DNA from: CBIFVZ01 sp966185765
Lineage (GTDB): Bacteria; Pseudomonadota; Gammaproteobacteria; Enterobacterales; Enterobacteriaceae
Direction: 5' to 3'
Length of the DNA: 35,959 nt
Assembly (NCBI GenBank): GCA_966185765.1
Contig: CBIFVZ010000039.1
Coordinates: 1 to 35,959, forward strand
Position 1 is the stretch's first letter. Every line of letters starts with the position of its first letter. The position numbers and the translations under genes are program-made. Below, in pieces: positions 31,588-35,959 of the stretch. The notes beneath the pieces are model-generated. The model did no database searches. It saw only the letters and a program-made list of their open reading frames with translations, and was not told where the DNA came from.

Positions 31588-32496
31588 ATGTCGAGATTAC
31601 TCGCCGCCCTTACATTACTTCTGAGTATCCCGCTTGCCATTCTGGTGACCGTCGCCTGCTCAGTACCCATTATTCTGGCAGGTTTGTTAAAACTTTTACT
31701 GCCTGTGCCCGCTATCTGGCGCGTAATTTCTCGCTTTTGCAATTTCATGATGTATTGCTGGTGTGAAGGTCTGGCATTACTGCTACATCTGAACCCTCAG
31801 TTGAAATGGGATGTCGAGGGCCTGGAAGGTCTCAGCCAAAAAAACTGGTATCTGCTTATCTGCAACCACAGAAGCTGGGCCGATATCGTTATTCTTTGCG
31901 TACTGTTCCGTAAACACATCCCGGTAAATAAGTACTTCCTCAAGCAACAACTGGCATGGGTGCCCTTTATGGGATTGGCGTGCTGGGCGCTGGATATGCC
32001 TTTTATGAAGCGCTATTCACGCAGCTATTTGATTCGCCATCCTGAAAAACGTGGTAAAGACGTGGAAACCACACGTAAATCCTGCGAAAAATTTCGCATG
32101 TGTCCAACGACTATCGTTAACTTTGTTGAAGGCTCGAGGCTCACAGAAGAAAAGCGTCAGCAAACACGTTCACCGTTTCGCCATCTGCTTGCCCCCAGGG
32201 CTGCGGGCATTGCAATGGCTCTTAACGTGCTCGGCAGCCAGTTCGATAAGCTGCTGGATGTAACCCTGTGCTACCCGCAGAACATGCGCAACCCTTTCTA
32301 CGACATGTTGTGCGGCCGCCTGACGCGCATTGTGGTACGCGTGAATCTGGTGCCAGTTACTGACGAGCTGCACGGTGATTACACGAATGATAAGAATTTT
32401 AAGCGTCGCTTTCAGCAGTGGTTGAACACGCTGTGGGCGCAGAAGGATGACAGGCTGGAAGCCATAAAAGAAGAAAGCAAAAAAGCCGGTCACTGA
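31588..32496 (+). CDS. yihG: Probable acyltransferase YihG
   Basis: 302 residues (E. coli about 310). PlsC-type 1-acyl-sn-glycerol-3-phosphate acyltransferase family: a hydrophobic N-terminus of about 45 residues, then HX4D as NHRSWAD, the conserved KYFLKQQLAWVPFMG, and the FVEGSR motif. In E. coli YihG is a minor lysophosphatidic acid acyltransferase that affects the phospholipid acyl composition. It is integral to the inner membrane. The ATG at 31588 follows AAAAGAAACATT, with GAAA as a weak ribosome site. The stop lies inside the terminator shared with dsbA. Confidence 0.9.
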   Translation: MSRLLAALTLLLSIPLAILVTVACSVPIILAGLLKLLLPVPAIWRVISRFCNFMMYCWCEGLALLLHLNPQLKWDVEGLEGLSQKNWYLLICNHRSWADIVILCVLFRKHIPVNKYFLKQQLAWVPFMGLACWALDMPFMKRYSRSYLIRHPEKRGKDVETTRKSCEKFRMCPTTIVNFVEGSRLTEEKRQQTRSPFRHLLAPRAAGIAMALNVLGSQFDKLLDVTLCYPQNMRNPFYDMLCGRLTRIVVRVNLVPVTDELHGDYTNDKNFKRRFQQWLNTLWAQKDDRLEAIKEESKKAGH

Positions 32497-32507
32497 CCGG
32501 CTTTTTT
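32484..32507. terminator. Bidirectional terminator between yihG and dsbA
   Basis: AGCCGGTCA (32484-32492) pairs with TGACCGGCT (32494-32502) around one C, followed by TTTTT on the plus strand; the minus strand also has a T-rich tail. The yihG stop codon TGA is inside the stem, so transcript ends and coding ends are compressed together. Confidence 0.88.
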
Positions 32508-32524
32508 ACATCTGGCGGGCAGGA

Positions 32525-33148
32525 TTATTTCTTACCGACCAGGAATTTCACCGTATTAGCATATTCCTGAACGAAAGCATCCATGTTGCTGGTGTCCATA
32601 CCCTGCGGGTTCAGCTGATATTTACCATCAACAAACATCGCCGGCACGCCCTGAAGCTGCAGATCGGCCGCTGCTTTTTCCTGCTGGGCAACCAGTGATT
32701 TCACCACAAAGCTATTCCAGGCGGCATCATACTCTTCGCCCTTTACGCCAGCGTCGATGAATACTTTGCGGATATCGGCTTCGTTCTTCACCGTCTGGGT
32801 TTTCTGAATGCCATCAAACATCGGCCCAGTGATTTTGTCTTCCACACCCAGCGCCATTGCAACCGCCCACGCCTGAGACAGCTGTTTGCCCAGCTCCCCC
32901 AGGAACTCTACGTGGTACTTGGTCATTTTGACGCCTTCCGGCAGCTTTTTCTTCACGTTGTCAGAAACGTGTAATACGTGCTCAAACTGATAGCAGTGCG
33001 GGCAGTAGAATGAGAAAAACTCCAGTACCTGCGGCCCGCCCTGAACCGGTTTTGCCAGGGTGATGTATTGCTTGCCATCGGTGAACTGTGCGGCGGAGGC
33101 GCTGAACGCCAGAATCATACCCGCCAGTGCCAACCAAATCTTTTTCAT
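32525..33148 (-). CDS. dsbA: Periplasmic thiol:disulfide oxidoreductase DsbA
   Basis: 207 residues (E. coli 208). A signal peptide of 19 residues (MKKIWLALAG... ending FSASA) precedes the mature start AQFTDG. The active site is Cys49-Pro-His-Cys52 in SFYCPHCYQ, and the cis-proline loop is GVPAMF. It introduces disulfides into exported proteins and is reoxidised by DsbB. I chose ATG 33148; the frame extends 20 codons further without a signal-like start. It is separated from srkA by 25 bases on the same strand, as in E. coli. Confidence 0.97.
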   Translation of the reverse strand: MKKIWLALAGMILAFSASAAQFTDGKQYITLAKPVQGGPQVLEFFSFYCPHCYQFEHVLHVSDNVKKKLPEGVKMTKYHVEFLGELGKQLSQAWAVAMALGVEDKITGPMFDGIQKTQTVKNEADIRKVFIDAGVKGEEYDAAWNSFVVKSLVAQQEKAAADLQLQGVPAMFVDGKYQLNPQGMDTSNMDAFVQEYANTVKFLVGKK

Positions 33149-33173
33149 CTTACTTTCTCTCCTGAACTTCTCT

Positions 33174-34160
33174 TTAATACATCGGTATAAGTTGTAATGG
33201 AGGTTCATTAAGAACCTTTACCTGCTCATTAAAGGTGGCAGTTTGTCTTCGCCAGAAATCTTCATCCTGTATCCAGGGGAAGCTTCCCGGAAAGGCCGGA
33301 TCGTCCCAGCGCCGCACAATCCAGGCAAGATACCAGACCATACGCATAGCTCGCAGGGGTTCAATATACGCAAGCTCCGCAACGTTAAACGTTGAGAACT
33401 CTTCATAGGCTTCTATTATGGTTTCGAGCTGAATGCGCTGCTCCGCTCTGTCGCCGTTAAGCAGCATCCAGAGATCCTGCACGGCAGGACCATTGCGGGC
33501 GTCATCAAGGTCGACAAATAACGGACCGTCGCGCCACAAAATATTGCCCGGATGGCAATCACCGTGCAGTCGCAGCGTAGTGAAATTCTCATCCCAACGG
33601 GGAGCCACCGCAGCAATAAGCGCGTCCACAGATTGTAAAAAGGACGTCTTCAGCGCAGAGGGAATTAATGTGGCGTGTTCGAACATTGCGCGCGGCTCCA
33701 GCAAGTATTCCTGAAGCCCGATAGTTGGACGATGCTGGAAAAGATGGCGGCAGCCGGTCTGGTGGATACGCCCGAGATAACGGCCTACCCATTCCATCTG
33801 ATCAAGGTTATCCGTCTCATATTGACGCCCTCCCAGGCTTGGGAACAGCGCAAACAGGAACCCCTGATGCTCAAATAATGTTTTACCATTGAGCGTCAGC
33901 GGGACGGCAAGCGGCACTTCATCGGTGGACAGCTCTTGCGCAAACTGATGCTCTTCTTCAATCTGCTGTGCATTCCAGCGCCCTGGGCGGTAAAATTTCA
34001 CCACGTAGCGCTGGCGTGCTTCGTCCATAAACTGGTAGACGCGATTTTCGTAGCTGTTAAGCGCCGTTAAACCAGAATCCACGCGAATGCCCTGCTCAAA
34101 CAGCGCATCAAGTATGGTATCCGGGTTTAAGGTTTGAAAATGAAAAGCGCTGACCGTCAT
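33174..34160 (-). CDS. srkA: Stress response kinase A (YihE/RdoA)
   Basis: 328 residues, the same as E. coli. A eukaryotic-type Ser/Thr kinase fold of the APH/choline kinase family: Brenner motif HGDCHPGN with the catalytic Asp201 and Asn206, and Asp217 in FVDLDDAR for metal binding. It phosphorylates proteins and counters MazEF-driven death under stress. It is upstream of dsbA in one operon and behind a CpxR-like box. ATG 34160 (MTVSAFHFQTL). Confidence 0.95.
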   Translation of the reverse strand: MTVSAFHFQTLNPDTILDALFEQGIRVDSGLTALNSYENRVYQFMDEARQRYVVKFYRPGRWNAQQIEEEHQFAQELSTDEVPLAVPLTLNGKTLFEHQGFLFALFPSLGGRQYETDNLDQMEWVGRYLGRIHQTGCRHLFQHRPTIGLQEYLLEPRAMFEHATLIPSALKTSFLQSVDALIAAVAPRWDENFTTLRLHGDCHPGNILWRDGPLFVDLDDARNGPAVQDLWMLLNGDRAEQRIQLETIIEAYEEFSTFNVAELAYIEPLRAMRMVWYLAWIVRRWDDPAFPGSFPWIQDEDFWRRQTATFNEQVKVLNEPPLQLIPMY

Positions 34161-34225
34161 GCCAGTGTCCGAAAAGGGGTTCTGGGCGCTAAGGATAACA
34201 TTTCATGCGCTTTGCGGTGGATTCT

Positions 34226-34240
34226 CTTACAAGCTTTTAC
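34226..34240 (-). promoter_or_regulatory. CpxR box upstream of srkA-dsbA
   Basis: On the minus strand GTAAAAGCTTGTAAG reads as GTAAA-N5-GTAAG, nine of ten matches to the CpxR consensus GTAAA-N5-GTAAA. It overlaps the yihD stop codon and lies 66-80 bases before the srkA ATG. E. coli srkA-dsbA is activated by CpxR under envelope stress, and the site is in the equivalent place. Confidence 0.75.
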
Positions 34241-34506
34241 TCTTTAATCACACCGCGTGCTTTTAGCAGAGCCGTTTTAAAATCCTCTTCATAATCCTTC
34301 TTCAAACCAGGAATCGCTTCGTCCTTCGCAGAGCCGCGCATCTTCAGATGATAGATCAGGATATCATCAGTGAGATCGGCCAGATCGCCGGTAAAACCTG
34401 ACTCTTGTGCCAGTTTCTGCAAAAATTGCATCAGGTTGAGATCCGGTTCCTGCTGCCAGGCTGGCTGAAGCAGTTCAATAACTTCATTAAGACGTTTGCA
34501 TTTCAT
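34237..34506 (-). CDS. yihD: Conserved protein YihD
   Basis: 89 residues, as E. coli YihD. Helical, MKCKRLNEVIELLQPAWQ..., with the conserved DLTDDILIYHLKMR and KDYEEDFKTALLKARGVIKE. Cytoplasmic, no known activity. I chose ATG 34506 for its AAGGAG eight bases upstream; the frame extends to 34578 without support. It is divergent from mobAB across 70 bases. Confidence 0.92.
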   Translation of the reverse strand: MKCKRLNEVIELLQPAWQQEPDLNLMQFLQKLAQESGFTGDLADLTDDILIYHLKMRGSAKDEAIPGLKKDYEEDFKTALLKARGVIKE

Positions 34507-34576
34507 GGTTGTGCTCCTTAAATCCTGAAGGTGACACGTTAGCAGGCTCAATCCCACATTAAAAGAGGCGATACTC

Positions 34577-35671
34577 ATGACGAAGCTGATGCCGGTTTGC
34601 GGCGTAATTCTGGCCGGAGGACGGGCGACCCGTATGGGCGGTCGGGATAAGGGATTGTTGATGCTTAACGGCCAGCCGCTGTGGAAACACGTTTACAGCA
34701 CGCTTGCACCGCAGGTTGGAAAGCTTGTCATTAGCGCAAACCGCCATCTCGACATCTACCAACGCAGCGGCATACCTATCGTCAGCGACAGCTTACCTGA
34801 CTTTCCAGGCCCACTGGCGGGTATGCTCAGCGTAATGCAGAGCGTAGAGAGCGAGTGGTTCATGTTTTGCCCCTGTGACACACCGATGATTCCACAGGAT
34901 ATAGCAGAGCAGCTCTGGCAAGCGCGCGGTAGCGCACCAGCCATATGGGTCAATGATGGCGAGCGAGACCATCCAACAATTGCCCTGGTCAGTCGTGTGC
35001 TGGTTCCGGCACTGGAGACTTATCTGAATAGCGGCGAGCGCCGGGTCATGGTGTTTTTGCGCCAGCATGGCGGTATCACGCTGACACTTCCAGGTAAACG
35101 AGAATGCTTTGCTAACGTCAATACGCCCGCTGATTTGCAGCAATGGCAACACAAACCTCTTGTGCCTTTACTGGCTATCGCTGCCTGGAGCGGAACGGGG
35201 AAAACAACGCTACTTAAAAAGTTGATTCCTTTATTGCGTAACGCGGGCATACGCCCTGGCCTGATAAAACATACCCATCATGATATGGATGTCGATAAAC
35301 CGGGCAAGGACAGCTATGAGCTACGCAAAGCAGGCGCGGAGCAAACGCTGGTTGCCAGTGGAAATCGATGGGCGCTGATGACTGAAACGCCTGACAACGC
35401 AGAGCCTGATCTGCTGTGGCTGGCAAGCCGCATGGATGCATCAACACTGGATATCATTCTGGTGGAAGGATTTAAGCATGAAGCAGTGCCAAAGATTTTG
35501 CTTTATCGGGCTGGCTGCGAGCACGACGTTAGCGAACTCCAGGTTGATGAGCATGTTATTGCGTTGGCCAGCGATGCGGTTATCCGCGACGAACGGCCTG
35601 TACTTGATATCAACCAACCAGAGCAGATAGCGCAATTTATTACTGGCTGGTTAAAAGCGCAAAAAGGCTGA
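34577..35671 (+). CDS. mobA: Fused MobA-MobB, molybdenum cofactor guanylyltransferase
   Basis: 364 residues in one open frame. Residues 1 to about 191 are MobA: the nucleotidyltransferase motif LAGGRATRMGGRDKGL near 13-28, then CPCDTPM and FANVNTPADL at its end. It links GMP to molybdopterin to make Mo-bis-MGD. Residues from about 195 are MobB: the Walker A loop AAWSGTGKTTLLKKL, then LIKHTHHDMDVDKPGKDSYELRKAGAEQ, and ILVEGFKHEAVPKI. In E. coli these are separate genes, mobA and mobB. Here there is no stop between them, and a GTG at 35162-35164 could act as an internal start but has no clear ribosome site. I therefore call a natural fusion. ATG 34577, with AAAGAGG about nine bases upstream. 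Confidence 0.88.
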   Translation: MTKLMPVCGVILAGGRATRMGGRDKGLLMLNGQPLWKHVYSTLAPQVGKLVISANRHLDIYQRSGIPIVSDSLPDFPGPLAGMLSVMQSVESEWFMFCPCDTPMIPQDIAEQLWQARGSAPAIWVNDGERDHPTIALVSRVLVPALETYLNSGERRVMVFLRQHGGITLTLPGKRECFANVNTPADLQQWQHKPLVPLLAIAAWSGTGKTTLLKKLIPLLRNAGIRPGLIKHTHHDMDVDKPGKDSYELRKAGAEQTLVASGNRWALMTETPDNAEPDLLWLASRMDASTLDIILVEGFKHEAVPKILLYRAGCEHDVSELQVDEHVIALASDAVIRDERPVLDINQPEQIAQFITGWLKAQKG

Positions 35672-35692
35672 ATGCCTTTGCTGTGGAATGAC

Positions 35693-35716
35693 ACCGGCCG
35701 TTGTGCCGGTTTTTTA
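35693..35716 (+). terminator. Terminator of mobAB
   Basis: ACCGGC (35693-35698) pairs with GCCGGT (35705-35710) over a six-base loop, followed by TTTTTATT. It begins 21 bases past the stop codon. The following 195 bases up to 35911 show no gene. Confidence 0.88.
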
Positions 35717-35911
35717 TTGCGTGTTGATCGTCACCGACTGTGTATGTGGGCGCTTATAAATCACCCGGATCATACACAGACGAGGCTTTGCAGGTATTAC
35801 CGCCAGAGGGCAGATAAGATGCGTTGACGGCACGGGAAAGTTTTCAGGGCAGGCGCAGACGCTGTTCTGGTATCCCTGTCGTTATTCCCGGTTTATCCGC
35901 ACACCGCACAG

Positions 35912-35939
35912 CAAAAAGCCCTGCACTTTCGTGCAGGGC
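35912..35939 (-). terminator. rRNA operon terminator (minus strand)
   Basis: On the minus strand GCCCTGCAC-GAAA-GTGCAGGGC is a nine-pair stem with a GNRA tetraloop, followed by five T. It lies 14 bases after the 5S rRNA end, as in E. coli rrn operons, and read-through of the 5S transcript would stop here. Confidence 0.85.
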
Positions 35940-35953
35940 CTTCGCCTGATTTG

Positions 35954-35959
35954 ATGCCT
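35954..35959 (-). rRNA. rrf: 3' end of a 5S rRNA gene (last 6 bases only)
   Basis: On the minus strand the window edge reads AGGCAT followed by CAAAT. AGGCAT is the 3' terminal sequence of enterobacterial 5S rRNA, and CAAAT is the usual spacer to the rrn terminator. In E. coli the rrnA operon lies next to mobB, so the adjacent gene is expected to be rrfA, although on the strand reading into mobB. Only six bases are visible, so the call depends on context. Confidence 0.6.

Overview
The window is chromosomal DNA from a member of the Enterobacteriaceae that is not Escherichia coli. The right half follows the E. coli backbone almost gene for gene: typA, glnA-glnL-glnG, yshB, hemN, yihI, csrC, engB, spf (Spot 42), polA, yihG, dsbA, srkA, yihD, mobA/mobB, then the 3' end of a 5S rRNA gene. 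Protein lengths and active-site numbering agree with the E. coli orthologues. Differences are a fused mobA-mobB gene, no yihF between yihG and dsbA, and a small extra gene wedged between yihI and hemN.

Left accessory half. Positions 1-1300 hold the end of a coiled-coil protein with a degenerate FKBP-like domain, and a 57-codon gene of unknown function. Positions 1400-6415 form an anaerobic sugar-phosphate module: fructose-6-phosphate aldolase (fsaA) diverges from a glycyl radical enzyme and its activase (pflE-pflF, i.e. ybiY-ybiW), followed by a DeoR-family regulator. The divergent spacer carries a near-perfect FNR box and a CTTTCG-type palindrome. Positions 6472-9345 are more AT-rich and carry a tandem HD/HD-GYP protein, a LuxR-type regulator and a small membrane protein.

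Positions 9781-14208 form a ketone-body operon (scoA-scoB-atoB-bdhA) with a divergent LysR regulator. The encoded steps would oxidise 3-hydroxybutyrate to acetoacetate, activate it with succinyl-CoA, and cleave it to acetyl-CoA. An inner-membrane Skp-like lipoprotein, emrD, yidH-yidG, and a two-gene unit with a small low-molecular-weight phosphatase complete the left part.

Regulation readable from sequence: NtrC sites plus a sigma-54 promoter before glnA; an NtrC palindrome abutting the -10 of glnL; a CpxR-like box before srkA-dsbA; a DnaA box before polA; FNR before pflE. Noncoding RNAs are CsrC, Spot 42 and a candidate GlnZ-type RNA from the glnA 3' UTR. No insertion sequence, prophage, CRISPR array or tRNA was seen. 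I did not find a convincing wholly new system. The items most worth a second look are the FNR/DeoR-linked glycyl radical cassette, the repeat-bearing FKBP-like protein, the overlapping phosphatase pair, the Skp-like lipoprotein, the hemN-linked small protein and the MobA-MobB fusion.
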